Below, piece by piece: positions 43,059 to 52,493 of a stretch of DNA of 64,000 nt. The notes under the pieces were generated by a model that did not search any database, was not told where the DNA came from, and worked only from the letters and a program-made list of their open reading frames with translations. Positions within the stretch are counted from its first letter, which is position 1. Each line of letters opens with the position of its first letter. The translations under genes were made by a program, and so were the position numbers. Source of the DNA: Candidatus Gastranaerophilales bacterium. Lineage in GTDB: Bacteria > Cyanobacteriota > Vampirovibrionia > Gastranaerophilales > Gastranaerophilaceae. The stretch covers positions 62,001 to 126,000 of the forward strand of contig CALURV010000008.1 of the NCBI GenBank assembly GCA_944323285.1, given 5' to 3'.

Positions 43059-44072
43059 CTATATTATCTCCTCATTAATATCTTTTTTTAAATCTTTAAA
43101 AGAAATATTTCTGCTACAAAGGAACAAAAAGGCAACTATTGAAACAAAAATAGTTACAACAGTCTGTTCAAGTATAGAAATAGCAAGAGCTGTTTCTTTA
43201 GATATATCATAGATTGCAAAAGCTGAAATAACAGCTAATTGATATGGCCCTATAAATATTGAAGTAGAAGGTATCATACAAGCTAAAGCAATAAAACTTA
43301 TTATAAATATTGAAACAGACCAATGTATATCATACCCAAATCCATAAATAACAATTAGAAAATTCATACACTCAAAAAACCAAATTCCCATTGCGAAAAA
43401 TAAAGCATATAAAATTCTTTTAGGTGAATCAATTATTTCAAAACCATCAAAAAAAGAATTGCACAAATTCTTAACAAAATTTGTTGTTTTATTAATAAAT
43501 GTATTAAAAGGGGAATTGAATGTTTTATTAACTATATAAGAACACACTTTATCAACTCTGTTATATTTATAAGTAACAAAAGTAAAAATAATACCAAAAA
43601 AAAGAACTATAGCTGCAAATAAACATAGATTTATGGCTAATTGATTTCTATGATAAGTAAAAATACCAAAACAGAGAAAAGAGAAAATAACAAAAACATC
43701 AAAAATTCTTTCTAACATAACACTGCCAAAAATTTTAATTTTATCAGCATTGTATTTTTTTCCGGTATAATAGGCTCTAAAAATGTCACCGGCTCTAGCG
43801 GGAAGCAAAATATTTAATGCAGCTCCTGTATGGCATAGTGCAATTAACTCTTTCATTTCAGGTTTTTTTACTGTTTTATATATTAATTGTTTATAGCAAA
43901 AAGCTCTTAAAGATAAAGAACAAGAAATAGATATAACTAAAATAAAAATATACCTAAAATCAAATTCTTTGACTAACTTTATAAGCTTTAAAAAATCAAT
44001 ATTAACAAATACAAGATACAAAAATATAAAAGTAATTAATAACAAAACTATATTTTTAATATTGATTTTCAT
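43059..44072 (-). CDS. Lysylphosphatidylglycerol-synthase-TM/UPF0104 family membrane protein
   Basis: Polytopic protein (337 aa, about eight membrane helices) of the MprF-flippase/AglD-like family. Characteristic features are RAFCYKQLI early, CHTGAALNILLPARAGDIFRAYY (family core), VMLERIFDVFVIFSFLC and the late ACMIPSTSIFIGPYQLAVI. Members move or shield lipids, or support glycolipid synthesis; the substrate is unknown here. Start shares TAATG with the upstream dehydrogenase, so the two are coupled. Confidence 0.83.
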   Translation of the reverse strand: MKINIKNIVLLLITFIFLYLVFVNIDFLKLIKLVKEFDFRYIFILVISISCSLSLRAFCYKQLIYKTVKKPEMKELIALCHTGAALNILLPARAGDIFRAYYTGKKYNADKIKIFGSVMLERIFDVFVIFSFLCFGIFTYHRNQLAINLCLFAAIVLFFGIIFTFVTYKYNRVDKVCSYIVNKTFNSPFNTFINKTTNFVKNLCNSFFDGFEIIDSPKRILYALFFAMGIWFFECMNFLIVIYGFGYDIHWSVSIFIISFIALACMIPSTSIFIGPYQLAVISAFAIYDISKETALAISILEQTVVTIFVSIVAFLFLCSRNISFKDLKKDINEEII

Positions 44073-45043
44073 TATATTTGATGCTCCATTTTTATAAGAA
44101 CTTTAACAGAGTCTTTCGATTTATTAAATTTAAAAGCTTCTAAAGCATTATCAATACTAAATATACCTGAAATTAAAGGATTAAAGTTTATTTTCTTCTT
44201 TTCTAAAAATCTTAAAGCAGGCAAGAATTGACCGCATCTTGAACCAAGAACAGTTATTTCATTTATAACAATAGGGGCAAAATTAAATTCACCAGAAGCA
44301 GCAATTGTACTTTTTAAAACAAGAGTTCCTCTTGGTTTAACTAAAGAAACAGAAGTTTCAAACCCCGATAAAGAGCCCGTAGCTTCAACTACAACATCAA
44401 ACATCAGTTCACTTCTTAAATTAGATAATAAAAGGGTTTTTACTCCTTGAGAAGAAACAATATCAAGTTTATTTTGATGTTTGCCTATTAAAATAACATC
44501 AAGCCCAGAGGCATTTAAAGCTAAAGCTGTAGTTAAACCCAATTTCCCATCACCTAAAACAGCAACTTTCTCAAACGGTTTAATATGAAGTTGTTCAAGA
44601 ATTTCAAGAGCTGCAGCTAACGGTTCAATAAAAACTGCTTCTTGAGAAGATACGCTATCTGGTATTTCAACTAAATTTTTAATTGGAACAGTAACATATT
44701 CAGCCATACATCCGTCTTTTTTCCAAATACCCAATGTTTTTCTATTAGGGCAATGTCTTTCTAATTGTTTTTTGCACCATTCACATTCGCCGCATCCGTC
44801 ATTTATTTCTGCAGCAACACGTTTTCCTATTAAATTTTTATCCTCTGAATTTACATCTTCAACAAAACCAATAAATTCATGGCCCAATATACCTTTATAA
44901 CCCATATAACCTTTAGTAATTTCATAATCAGTATTGCAAATTCCAGCAATTTCAACTTTTATCAGAGCTTCACCTTTATTAGGAATAGGTTTTTCAATAT
45001 CCGACAATAATTTTAATTCTTCATCGAATACAACTGCTTTCAT
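44072..45043 (-). CDS. Zinc-dependent alcohol/polyol dehydrogenase (MDR superfamily)
   Basis: Medium-chain dehydrogenase (323 aa). Catalytic zinc ligands are in EIAGICNTDYE and LGHEFIGFVED. The structural zinc lobe is CGECEWCKKQLERHC (four Cys), and the NAD(P) motif is VAVLGDGKLGLTTALAL. C-terminal IDNALEAFKFNKSKDSVKVL is family typical. Substrate is not predictable. Start at 45043 has ggtga six bases upstream; 45055 is an alternative. Its pairing with a glycolipid-type membrane protein suggests an envelope-related alcohol, but that is speculation. Confidence 0.86.
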   Translation of the reverse strand: MKAVVFDEELKLLSDIEKPIPNKGEALIKVEIAGICNTDYEITKGYMGYKGILGHEFIGFVEDVNSEDKNLIGKRVAAEINDGCGECEWCKKQLERHCPNRKTLGIWKKDGCMAEYVTVPIKNLVEIPDSVSSQEAVFIEPLAAALEILEQLHIKPFEKVAVLGDGKLGLTTALALNASGLDVILIGKHQNKLDIVSSQGVKTLLLSNLRSELMFDVVVEATGSLSGFETSVSLVKPRGTLVLKSTIAASGEFNFAPIVINEITVLGSRCGQFLPALRFLEKKKINFNPLISGIFSIDNALEAFKFNKSKDSVKVLIKMEHQI

Positions 45044-45079
45044 CTTCTTCACCATTCTTTCATCTAGACTTTTTATTTA

Positions 45080-45685
45080 TTATACTATTTTTAACCCCAA
45101 ATAATGTAATTTTTTTTGAAGTTTTAATTTTTCATTTATTATTACATAATCTGAAGTATAAATATTCTTTATGGATGCAGCATCTAATATATTTTGAGAT
45201 TGTATAAACGTAATATAAGCGTCTTTATATTTTTTAAGATTGACCAAATTATTTATTTTTATCTCTATTAATTGAGAAAATAAAGAATAATTAATTTCAG
45301 TCATACTATTTATAGCCAAATCACAATATAAAACAGCTTCTTTTGATTTTTTTAAAGAATTGTAGCAGTTAGCGAGAGAAGCAAGAATTTTAAAATTCTT
45401 TGAACTAATTTTTTCAGCCATTAAATATAAGGAAAGTGCTTTATTAAAAAAACCTTTTATAAAACAAATGTCAGCATACAACATAATACTTTTAAGGTGA
45501 TACGGTGTCAAAATAACAGCTTCTTTTAATTTTTTCATAGCTTTATTTAGATGATTAAAATAATAGAAATCATCTTCAGCTTCTCTAAAAAGTATTTCTG
45601 ATTTTATATTTATAATTTTATTGATAGCTTTTTTATTTATAATATTCTGCATTACTTTTATTACTTCATCTACCAATAAAATCAT
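45080..45685 (-). CDS. TPR-like helical repeat protein (201 aa)
   Basis: Helical repeats with TPR spacing: HLNKAMKKLKEAVILTPYHL, ADICFIKGFFNKALSLYLMA, LASLANCYNSLKKSKEAVLY and LVNLKKYKDAYITFIQSQ. No membrane or catalytic domain. TPR proteins are scaffolds; no partner is evident. The start is uncertain (45685 or the ATG at 45652), since neither has a clear binding site. Upstream region 45686-45955 carries short CATG palindromes shared with the divergent rpoZ-like gene. Confidence 0.72.
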   Translation of the reverse strand: MILLVDEVIKVMQNIINKKAINKIINIKSEILFREAEDDFYYFNHLNKAMKKLKEAVILTPYHLKSIMLYADICFIKGFFNKALSLYLMAEKISSKNFKILASLANCYNSLKKSKEAVLYCDLAINSMTEINYSLFSQLIEIKINNLVNLKKYKDAYITFIQSQNILDAASIKNIYTSDYVIINEKLKLQKKLHYLGLKIV

Positions 45686-45738
45686 AAAATTTATAGGGAA
45701 AATAAGGCTACAATTGTTTTAAAGAAAGAAAAATAAAA

Positions 45739-45773
45739 ATCATGGAAACCATGATGCGACATGAGTTTTCATG
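45739..45773. repeat. Pair of small CATG palindromes in a divergent promoter region
   Basis: atcatgg-aaa-ccatgat (45739-45755) is a perfect 7-3-7 palindrome; catga-gttt-tcatg (45760-45773) follows. Related halves (aaaccatgaaaaccatg) recur at about 45823-45839. They lie between the TPR gene and the rpoZ-like gene and could be operators. Confidence 0.5.
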
Positions 45774-45895
45774 ATTTCAATTCAAATTAACAATTTTTAA
45801 CACAAATAACAGAAAAAATTTTAAACCATGAAAACCATGTCAGAGCATGCCTTTCCGCCCAATTACAAAAGTTAACATTTTAAAAAAACTATAAC

Positions 45896-45924
45896 TTGAT
45901 ATTAAAAAATGAGCATTGTATTAT
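45896..45924 (+). promoter_or_regulatory. Promoter of the omega-like gene
   Basis: TTGATA (45896-45901), 17-base spacer, TATTAT (45919-45924). It overlaps an apparent upstream extension of the reading frame and so helps fix the coding start at 45956. Confidence 0.7.
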
Positions 45925-45955
45925 AAAGTTAATAAATAAAATTATTGGAGGAATA

Positions 45956-46198
45956 ATGAACCAAATCATAAAAATAGCCTGGGACTTAAACGAAAATACA
46001 GAAAACAGATATCAATTGGTATATGAAATTGCAGAACTTGCTAAAAAATTAGTTGATGAAAACCAATTAAAAAGAGTAAGAGAAGAATACAGTTTTGATG
46101 AAGTTCCATTTGATACTTCAATAAAAAAAGAAAATCCTGTAGAACATGCTATTATGGTAAAAGCATCAGAATATGATGATTCAGGTTTGGTAGGATAA
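45956..46198 (+). CDS. rpoZ: Omega-like RNA polymerase subunit (80 aa)
   Basis: Small protein whose core NRYQLVYEIAELAKKLVDE followed by PVEHAIMVKASEY resembles the omega/Rpb6 pattern (NR[FY]xLVxxxAxxAxxL ... KPVxxAIxE). Omega binds the beta' C-terminus and helps assemble RNA polymerase. The lead-in residues differ from the usual MARxTVEDCL. Start at 45956 has a perfect ggaggaata. It has its own promoter and a strong terminator shared with convergent rpsT. Assignment rests on a short motif, so moderate confidence. Confidence 0.6.
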   Translation: MNQIIKIAWDLNENTENRYQLVYEIAELAKKLVDENQLKRVREEYSFDEVPFDTSIKKENPVEHAIMVKASEYDDSGLVG

Positions 46199-46212
46199 TA
46201 AAAGAGAATAAC

Positions 46213-46242
46213 AAAAAGCTCCTTTTTCAAAGGAGCTTTTTT
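46213..46242. terminator. Bidirectional Rho-independent terminator
   Basis: Arms aaaaagctccttt and aaaggagcttttt around TTC, between the rpoZ-like gene and convergent rpsT. Confidence 0.93.
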
Positions 46243-46263
46243 AAAGCAAAAAACCAATTTAAA

Positions 46264-46536
46264 TTAAGCCATTAATTTATTTACAGCAATTGTTAATCTT
46301 GATTTTTTTCTCGAAGCAGTATTTTTATGTAAAATACCCTTAGAAGCTGCCTTATCACAAAGTTTATAAGCTTTAGATAAAGCTGATTTAATTGCATCTT
46401 GGTCTTTTTCTTTGGCTTGAGCTAAAACAAGAACATTTTTTACAGCAGTTTTAAGAGCTGACTTAAAAGCCAAATTTCTTTGATAATTTCTTTCCGCTGT
46501 TAATATTCTTTTTTTAGCTGATTTAATATTTGCCAT
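46264..46536 (-). CDS. rpsT: 30S ribosomal protein S20
   Basis: Standard S20 of 90 residues: MANIKSAKKRILTAERNYQR, SALKTAVKNVLVL, then LCDKAASKGILHKNTASRKK. Binds 16S rRNA early in assembly. Good binding site (agaaaggg). The leader between promoter (46605-46632) and start contains a small hairpin (attgt/acaat, 46561-46577), where S20 autoregulation could act; that is conjecture. Confidence 0.96.
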   Translation of the reverse strand: MANIKSAKKRILTAERNYQRNLAFKSALKTAVKNVLVLAQAKEKDQDAIKSALSKAYKLCDKAASKGILHKNTASRKKSRLTIAVNKLMA

Positions 46537-46604
46537 TGTTTTTCCCTTTCTAATGTCAGTATTGTCAATGTAACAATCTGCTTAGAGGATTAGTGAGTAA
46601 AATT

Positions 46605-46632
46605 ATTATATAATCTAAAAAAATAAAGTAAA
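46605..46632 (-). promoter_or_regulatory. Promoter of rpsT
   Basis: On the minus strand TTTACT (46632-46627), 16-base spacer, TATAAT (46610-46605), about 70 bases before the start codon. Confidence 0.6.
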
Positions 46633-46729
46633 CATAATTATTAAAAATATTAAAATTTTAAGACAAACTAGCAAAAAATGTTTATTAGTATTTTTAGAGC
46701 AATTCGGATAGCCTCAAAAGAAGTAATCA

Positions 46730-48301
46730 ATGCAGATAAATAAAATAACACTAAGCCAAAAAAATAATAATAAAGAAATAAGTTATAAAGGTGGGCGTGA
46801 AGTACTAAGAGCCTTCTCAGACCCTGATTCTTTAATAACAACAATTGCTCTGGAATCAAGTGTAACAGGGGGGAGAGGCATTAATGCATATAAAAGAGGC
46901 GGCATTCATGAATTTAGAGAAAGATTTATAGACGATGTAGTTTCAGCTATATTTTGGATGAAAGGTGTTGATATTTTTAACAAAATCGGAGATAAATTTG
47001 GACAACATGTACTAAAACTTCCTACTACTGAATTTGATGTTGGTAAAGATGCACTAAGAACTCCATTTAACAACCTTGTACAAGATTTAAAAGAAAAAAC
47101 TGCAAACCCAGAAGCTGCTAAAGCTCTTGAAAAAAAACTTGCCGCATTTAAATTTACAAAAATAATTTTATCAACCCTTCTTGCAACAAGTTTTGTTGGG
47201 TTTGGTCTACCCAAAATAAACCAAGCCATAACCAGAAGACTAATGGCAGATGAAAAACTAAAACACAAAACAGAAAATTCAAAAGAAACTAAAATAATTT
47301 CAGATGTCATAAATCAACAATATTCATTTGAAGAATTTAATAAAAAGATAAATAAAAACAATAAAAAAGAAAATATACCTAATTTCAGAGGCATATCCCC
47401 AACAATGATGACAACAATAGCTCATTATTTAGAAAGCAATAAAATATGTAAAATGCTATCTTGTGATGCAGGAATATTATCAGGCAGAGTTATTACAGCA
47501 AGAAATCCTGATGAAGGAAGAGAATATTTCTTTAGAGATGCTTCATCTTCATTCTTCTATTTTGCAAGTACTCCTCTTGTATATAAAATGCTACAAAAAA
47601 TAACAGGAAGTACAAATCTTACAAGTATTGATAATATAGCAGCAAAACAAATAAACGATGAAATTATAAAACAACTTAAAAAGCCTGATGGCACATTTGC
47701 TTCTATAAATACTAGTGATTTTAAAGCAAAGACCATAGGCGTTTTAGACGATAAAGCAAAAGAATTAATATCTAAACTTCCATTTAAATCAGATGTCATT
47801 TCCTTACAAGAACTAAAAAAATTCATTACCGATGAAAATCTTATAGCAAAAGCAAAAGAAATGGCAGCTTTACAGCCTGAACAGAGTACAATTGGAAAAG
47901 TTCTTACAAAACAACAAGTTGCCGATGTATTAAAAGACGGTTGTTTAAATACACCGGAATTTATGCAAAAAACATTTAAGAGCAGATTTGGTGAAGCATT
48001 AACTAATCCATATAAATATATACCGATGAAAAAAATTACAACATTTAGGGACAATATGGATAAATATGTACAATCTATAATTGATACTGCAAACAAAACA
48101 AATTCAGGTATTATTAATAAAGAATTACTCGATAAAATTAATAGAAAGAGTTTTATTATGTCTGCTGGATTTAGATTTGCAGCAATAGCATTTTCAGCCT
48201 TTGCATTAGGAATTGCAATACCTAAAATACAATATGCAATTACAGCAAAAAAGACAGGCAAAAAAGATGCACCCGGTTTAAGAGAATTTAAAGAAGATTA
48301 G
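46730..48301 (+). CDS. Lineage-type membrane protein with MQINKIT...YKGG tag (523 aa)
   Basis: Function unknown. Starts MQINKITLSQKNNNKEISYKGG, the same tag layout as the proteins at 0.6-2.5 kb. Hydrophobic segments lie near residues 143-161 (KIILSTLLATSFVGFGLP) and 484-503 (FAAIAFSAFALGIAIPKI), each ending Pro-Lys-Ile-(Asn/Gln) before a basic stretch (INQAITRRLM, IQYAITAKK). This looks like an internally repeated membrane-anchor unit about 340 residues apart. The region between is Lys/Asp-rich and helical. Convergent with rdgB, overlapping by 14 bases. aaagaag precedes the ATG. Confidence 0.8.
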   Translation: MQINKITLSQKNNNKEISYKGGREVLRAFSDPDSLITTIALESSVTGGRGINAYKRGGIHEFRERFIDDVVSAIFWMKGVDIFNKIGDKFGQHVLKLPTTEFDVGKDALRTPFNNLVQDLKEKTANPEAAKALEKKLAAFKFTKIILSTLLATSFVGFGLPKINQAITRRLMADEKLKHKTENSKETKIISDVINQQYSFEEFNKKINKNNKKENIPNFRGISPTMMTTIAHYLESNKICKMLSCDAGILSGRVITARNPDEGREYFFRDASSSFFYFASTPLVYKMLQKITGSTNLTSIDNIAAKQINDEIIKQLKKPDGTFASINTSDFKAKTIGVLDDKAKELISKLPFKSDVISLQELKKFITDENLIAKAKEMAALQPEQSTIGKVLTKQQVADVLKDGCLNTPEFMQKTFKSRFGEALTNPYKYIPMKKITTFRDNMDKYVQSIIDTANKTNSGIINKELLDKINRKSFIMSAGFRFAAIAFSAFALGIAIPKIQYAITAKKTGKKDAPGLREFKED

Positions 48302-48869
48302 AACTAATCCATTTCAACATTGGTTTAAGTGCATTTGCTCTATGTGAAATATCATTTTTTACTTCATTAGGGAGTTGAGCCATTGTCATATCTTTTTCAG
48401 GAATAAAAAATATGGGGTCATAACCAAAGCCATTTTCGCCTTTAGGTGAATCATCTATAAACCCATATATTTTCCCGATTTCACTATTAAGTACATTTCC
48501 ATTAGCATCAACAAGTACCATAGAGCAGACAAAATGAGCACTTCTATAGTCATAAGGCACATTTTTCATCTCATCTAGTAATTTTTCAATTTTTTCTTTT
48601 TGAGTTTTAGCATATCTTGCAGAATGAATACCCGGACGTCCTTCTAATGCATCAACGCAAAGTCCGGAATCATCAGCCAAACAATATGTTTTCATAATTT
48701 TAGCTGCTTCTTGTGCTTTTATAAGAGCATTCTCTTGAAAATTTACACCATTTTCCACCGGATTAAAATCACCTTTAACAACATCAAATTCAATATTGGG
48801 ATTTTTATTAATATCCCTTATTTCTTCCAATTTATGAGGATTAGCTGTTGCAATAATTATCTTAATCAT
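48288..48869 (-). CDS. rdgB: XTP/dITP pyrophosphatase (RdgB/HAM1)
   Basis: Removes non-canonical purine triphosphates. Motifs: IIIATANPHKLEEI at the start, YCLADDSGLCVDALEGRPGI, HSARYA, ENGFGYDPIFFIPE and NDISHRANALKPM. Length 193 aa is typical. The start codon directly follows the uppS stop with no gap. Confidence 0.94.
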   Translation of the reverse strand: MIKIIIATANPHKLEEIRDINKNPNIEFDVVKGDFNPVENGVNFQENALIKAQEAAKIMKTYCLADDSGLCVDALEGRPGIHSARYAKTQKEKIEKLLDEMKNVPYDYRSAHFVCSMVLVDANGNVLNSEIGKIYGFIDDSPKGENGFGYDPIFFIPEKDMTMAQLPNEVKNDISHRANALKPMLKWISSNLL

Positions 48870-49613
48870 TTATTTTCCAAATCTTCTTTGTCTTTGATTG
48901 AAATTTAAAATGGCATCAGCTAATGCATTTTTATCGAAATCGGGCCAAAATATATCTGTTACATAAATTTCAGTATATGCAAGCTGCCATAATAAATAAT
49001 TACTTATTCTTTTTTCTCCACCTGTTCTTATTAATAAAGCAGGATCAGGAATTTCAGATGTATAAAGATTATCAGAAATCGTTTTTTCTGTAATTTCTTC
49101 AGGATTTAAAACTCCATCTTTAACTTTTTTTGCTATTTCTTTAACAGCACTTGCAATCTCCGTTCTGGAGCCGTAATTAAAAGCAATTTGAAGATTTAAT
49201 GTTTTATTATTCTTCGTTTCTTCTTCTCCATATTTTATAACTTTAATTAAATCATCATTTAAAGAGGCTCTATTTCCAATAAAGCTTAACTTAATATCAT
49301 TAGCTTGAAATTCAGGAACTTCATTAACAATGGTTTTTACAAGTAAAGACATTAAAAAATCTACTTCTTCTTTTTCTCTGTTCCAATTTTCGGTAGAAAA
49401 AGCATAAACAGTTAAATATTTTATACCAAAAGATACACAAGCTTTTAAAGTAGTTCTTAATGCTTCAACACCTTTTTTATGACCTGCAGCAGAAGGTAAA
49501 AATTTATTTTTCGCCCAGCGTCTGTTACCATCCATTATTATGGCAACATGCTGCAAATTTGCTTCATTAACAATTTGTTTTATTTCTTGTACATCCGTTA
49601 ATGTTTTTAACAT
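48870..49613 (-). CDS. uppS: Isoprenyl transferase (undecaprenyl diphosphate synthase family)
   Basis: Makes the C55 lipid carrier used for peptidoglycan and for the polysaccharide pathway at 6-18 kb. Motifs: HVAIIMDGNRRWAKNKF, HKKGVEALRTTLKAC, YAFSTENWNREKEEV, FNYGSRTEI and LLIRTGGEKRISNYLLWQL. Ends RQRRFGK as usual. 247 aa. aagaga precedes the ATG. Forms a two-gene unit with rdgB. Confidence 0.94.
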   Translation of the reverse strand: MLKTLTDVQEIKQIVNEANLQHVAIIMDGNRRWAKNKFLPSAAGHKKGVEALRTTLKACVSFGIKYLTVYAFSTENWNREKEEVDFLMSLLVKTIVNEVPEFQANDIKLSFIGNRASLNDDLIKVIKYGEEETKNNKTLNLQIAFNYGSRTEIASAVKEIAKKVKDGVLNPEEITEKTISDNLYTSEIPDPALLIRTGGEKRISNYLLWQLAYTEIYVTDIFWPDFDKNALADAILNFNQRQRRFGK

Positions 49614-49712
49614 ATATTTTCTCTTTACTTATTATTTATCCACAAAGAACTTACTTATTATATTCAAAGAAAATTATAAAACAAAAAACCAAAAATAACA
49701 GTTTTATATTTT

Positions 49713-49839
49713 AATTTGTCCGAGAAAAAATTCACGACAAGCTGAAAGTATGAGTGAATTTTTTCGAGTGACGTTTTTAAAAGGTGAGTACTTTGTTAGC
49801 GAGGATGACTCGGTAACAAAGTGCGATACTAGATTAAAT
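49713..49839 (-). repeat. Dispersed two-hairpin repeat, copy 6 (short form, reverse orientation)
   Basis: The only copy in reverse orientation: begins tttgtccgagaaaaaattca, contains the terminal hairpin, then aaaaggtgagtactttgtta, the first hairpin and gtgcgatactagattaaat. It lies between divergent uppS and gyrA; the rest of 49614-49949 holds the gyrA promoter and no gene. Confidence 0.9.
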
Positions 49840-49854
49840 ATTATATTAAAAAAT

Positions 49855-49882
49855 TTGCTCAAATACTTGTTTGTGTTACAAT
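49855..49882 (+). promoter_or_regulatory. Promoter of gyrA
   Basis: TTGCTC (49855-49860), 16-base spacer, TACAAT (49877-49882), about 60 bases before the TTG start. It lies 15 bases past repeat copy 6. Confidence 0.55.
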
Positions 49883-49949
49883 ATAAGTATCATAAACCAG
49901 TATTTGTGAGAGAGAAAATAATAAATAATTTTATAAAGGGGTAGAAGTT

Positions 49950-52493
49950 TTGAGCCAAAAGAATTTTTTTGAAGACGGAAAAATTGTTCCAGTAAATATT
50001 CGTGAACAAATGAAACAATGTTATATAGATTATGCTATGTCCGTAATTATAGGAAGAGCACTTCCTGATGTACGTGACGGTTTAAAACCCGTACATAGAC
50101 GCATTCTGTTTGCAATGAATGAACTTGGTATGACTCCTGATAAACCATTTAAAAAGTGTGCAAGAATCGTAGGTGAAGTATTAGGTAAATATCATCCGCA
50201 CGGTGATACTGCCGTATATGAATCATTAGTAAGAATGGCTCAAGACTTTTCAACAAGATATTTAACAGTAGACGGGCACGGTAACTTCGGAAGCGTTGAC
50301 GGTGACGGTGCTGCTGCGATGAGGTATACAGAAGCCAGAATGCATAAAATAACAACCTCTATGCTTGCTGATATTGATTGTGAAACTGTTGATTTTGTAC
50401 CAAACTTTGACGGTTCATTAGAAGAACCTTCTGTTCTTCCGGTAAGACTTCCTATGCTTTTATTAAATGGAGTTTCCGGTATAGCAGTCGGTATGGCTAC
50501 AAACATTCCGCCTCACAACTTATGTGAAATAGTAGATGGAACAATTGCTTTAATTGATAATCCAAATCTTACAATAGAAGAATTAATGCATCATGTAAAA
50601 GGTCCTGATTTCCCAACAGGTGCAAGCATTATTGGTGTTTCTGAAATCAAAAAAGCATATACAACAGGCAGAGGTTCTATAAAAATGTCTGCAATTTCTA
50701 CATTTGAAGAACTTCCCGCAAGTGCAGGCCGTCAATCAAGGACAGCAATTGTTGTTACAGAAATTCCATACCAAGTAAACAAAGCTGTTCTTATTACAAA
50801 AATAGCAGAACTTGTTCGTGATAAAAAAATAGACGGCATTTCTGATATAAGAGATGAATCTGACAGAGATGGTATGCGTATTGTTATTGAACTTAAACGT
50901 GATGCAAAACCTGAAGTTGTTAAAAATAACTTATATAAATATACCCAATTAACAGCAACTTTTGGTGTAAACATGTTAGCTTTAGTAGGGCAGCAGCCTC
51001 GATTAATGAATTTACTTGAAGTACTTAATGAATTCATTGAACACAGAGTTGAAATTATTACAAGAAGAACTTTATTCTTCCTGAAAAAAGCTAAAATGAG
51101 AGCTCATATTTTAGAAGGCTTATTAATTGCTTTAGCCAGCCTTGATGATGTAATAGAACTTATAAAAAAATCTAAAACAGCAGATGAAGCAAGAATAGGT
51201 TTAATGTCTAAATTCGGACTTGATGTTGATCAAGCTAATGCTATTCTTGAAATGCAATTAAGACGTTTAACAGGCTTAGAACAAGATAAAATTAAAGCAG
51301 AATATGAAGAGTTAAAACGCAAAATTCAAGAATATGAAGAATTATTATCAGATAGAACTAAAGTTTTAGCTGTAATTAAAACAGAGCTTCTTGAAGATAA
51401 AGAAAAATATGGAGATGACAGAAAAACTCAAATACTTCCTGAAGCAGATGAAATGACAATAGAAGATTTAACTCCAAATATTCCAATGGCAGTATTTATA
51501 ACAAGACAAGGATATATTAAACGTATTTCATTGGATGTATTTGAACGTCAAAATCGTGCTACACGAGGAAAAGGCGGAATAAAAACAAAAGAAGATGATG
51601 ATGTAGGACATTTCTTTACTGCAATGATGCATGATAAAGTGTTGTTCTTCTCTAATAAAGGAACTGTTTACAGCTTAAATGTTTATGACTTTCCTGAAGG
51701 TTCAAGACAAGCAAAAGGATTACCAATAATAAACGTATTACCTTTAGCACAAGATGAAAAAATTACAGCAGTTGTACCTGTTTCAAATTTTGATCCGAAC
51801 TCAAATTTAATAATGTTAACAAAAAAAGGTTACATTAAGAGAATAGGTCTTGATAATTTTGCAAATATCAGAAAGAACGGAATTATCGCAATAGGACTAG
51901 AAGAAGGCGATACTCTTAACTGGGTAAAACAAGCAAACAACACTGATGAAGTATTTATAGCAACAAGCTGCGGTATGGCAATAAGATTTGCTATTGATGA
52001 TTTAAGACCTTTAGGTAGAAGTGCTAGAGGTGTAAACTCAATGAAATTAAGAACTGCAGATACTATAATAGGCTGCGATATTATACCTAGAAACTTTGAT
52101 GCTGATTTACTTGTTGTAACTTCCGATGGTTTTGGTAAACGTTCAAAGATGTCTGAATTTAGAGCTCAAAATAGAGGCGGCATAGGTCTGATTGCAACAA
52201 AATTTAAAACAGCTTCTTCAAGATTAGTAGCACTTACCGTTGTTGAGGAAAATGATGAAATAATGGTTGTAACACAAAACGGAATTGTTTCAAGAATAAA
52301 AGCTTCTGATGTTTCAAGACAGGGAAGACCTGCAACAGGTGTAAGAATACAGAACTTAATGGAAAATGATTCAGTAATGGCCGTTAACAAAATCGTAAGT
52401 ACAGAAACAAATGATTCATATAGTGAAGAAGCTATGAATGAAAAAGTTGAAGAATCAATACAAAACCGATTAGGAGATTTTGGCAATGAATAA
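49950..52493 (+). CDS. gyrA: DNA gyrase subunit A
   Basis: Type II topoisomerase breakage-reunion subunit (847 aa). The winged-helix core has [20 protein letters not shown], the catalytic tyrosine Tyr126 in [10 protein letters not shown], and the [23 protein letters not shown]. The positions equivalent to E. coli Ser83 and Asp87 are Thr87 and Glu91. The C-terminal beta-pinwheel carries the GyrA-box-like [14 protein letters not shown]. Start is TTG (49950), eight bases from aaagggg. gyrB is not adjacent. It overlaps ridA by 8 bases. Confidence 0.95.
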   Translation: MSQKNFFEDGKIVPVNIREQMKQCYIDYAMSVIIGRALPDVRDGLKPVHRRILFAMNELGMTPDKPFKKCARIVGEVLGKYHPHGDTAVYESLVRMAQDFSTRYLTVDGHGNFGSVDGDGAAAMRYTEARMHKITTSMLADIDCETVDFVPNFDGSLEEPSVLPVRLPMLLLNGVSGIAVGMATNIPPHNLCEIVDGTIALIDNPNLTIEELMHHVKGPDFPTGASIIGVSEIKKAYTTGRGSIKMSAISTFEELPASAGRQSRTAIVVTEIPYQVNKAVLITKIAELVRDKKIDGISDIRDESDRDGMRIVIELKRDAKPEVVKNNLYKYTQLTATFGVNMLALVGQQPRLMNLLEVLNEFIEHRVEIITRRTLFFLKKAKMRAHILEGLLIALASLDDVIELIKKSKTADEARIGLMSKFGLDVDQANAILEMQLRRLTGLEQDKIKAEYEELKRKIQEYEELLSDRTKVLAVIKTELLEDKEKYGDDRKTQILPEADEMTIEDLTPNIPMAVFITRQGYIKRISLDVFERQNRATRGKGGIKTKEDDDVGHFFTAMMHDKVLFFSNKGTVYSLNVYDFPEGSRQAKGLPIINVLPLAQDEKITAVVPVSNFDPNSNLIMLTKKGYIKRIGLDNFANIRKNGIIAIGLEEGDTLNWVKQANNTDEVFIATSCGMAIRFAIDDLRPLGRSARGVNSMKLRTADTIIGCDIIPRNFDADLLVVTSDGFGKRSKMSEFRAQNRGGIGLIATKFKTASSRLVALTVVEENDEIMVVTQNGIVSRIKASDVSRQGRPATGVRIQNLMENDSVMAVNKIVSTETNDSYSEEAMNEKVEESIQNRLGDFGNE

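Noticed and set aside
45896-45955. Upstream extension of the omega-like gene by 20 codons
   Set aside because: The extension overlaps the TTGATA/TATTAT promoter, and the internal ATG has a perfect ggagga site.
47557-48261. Open frame of 234 codons antisense to the tagged 523-residue protein
   Set aside because: The sense frame has a binding site and the tag, while the antisense one is hydrophobic shadow without a start signal.
49750-49944. Open frame of 64 codons starting inside repeat copy 6 and running toward gyrA
   Set aside because: Its first half is the non-coding repeat read through, with no binding site and no sense in other repeat copies.
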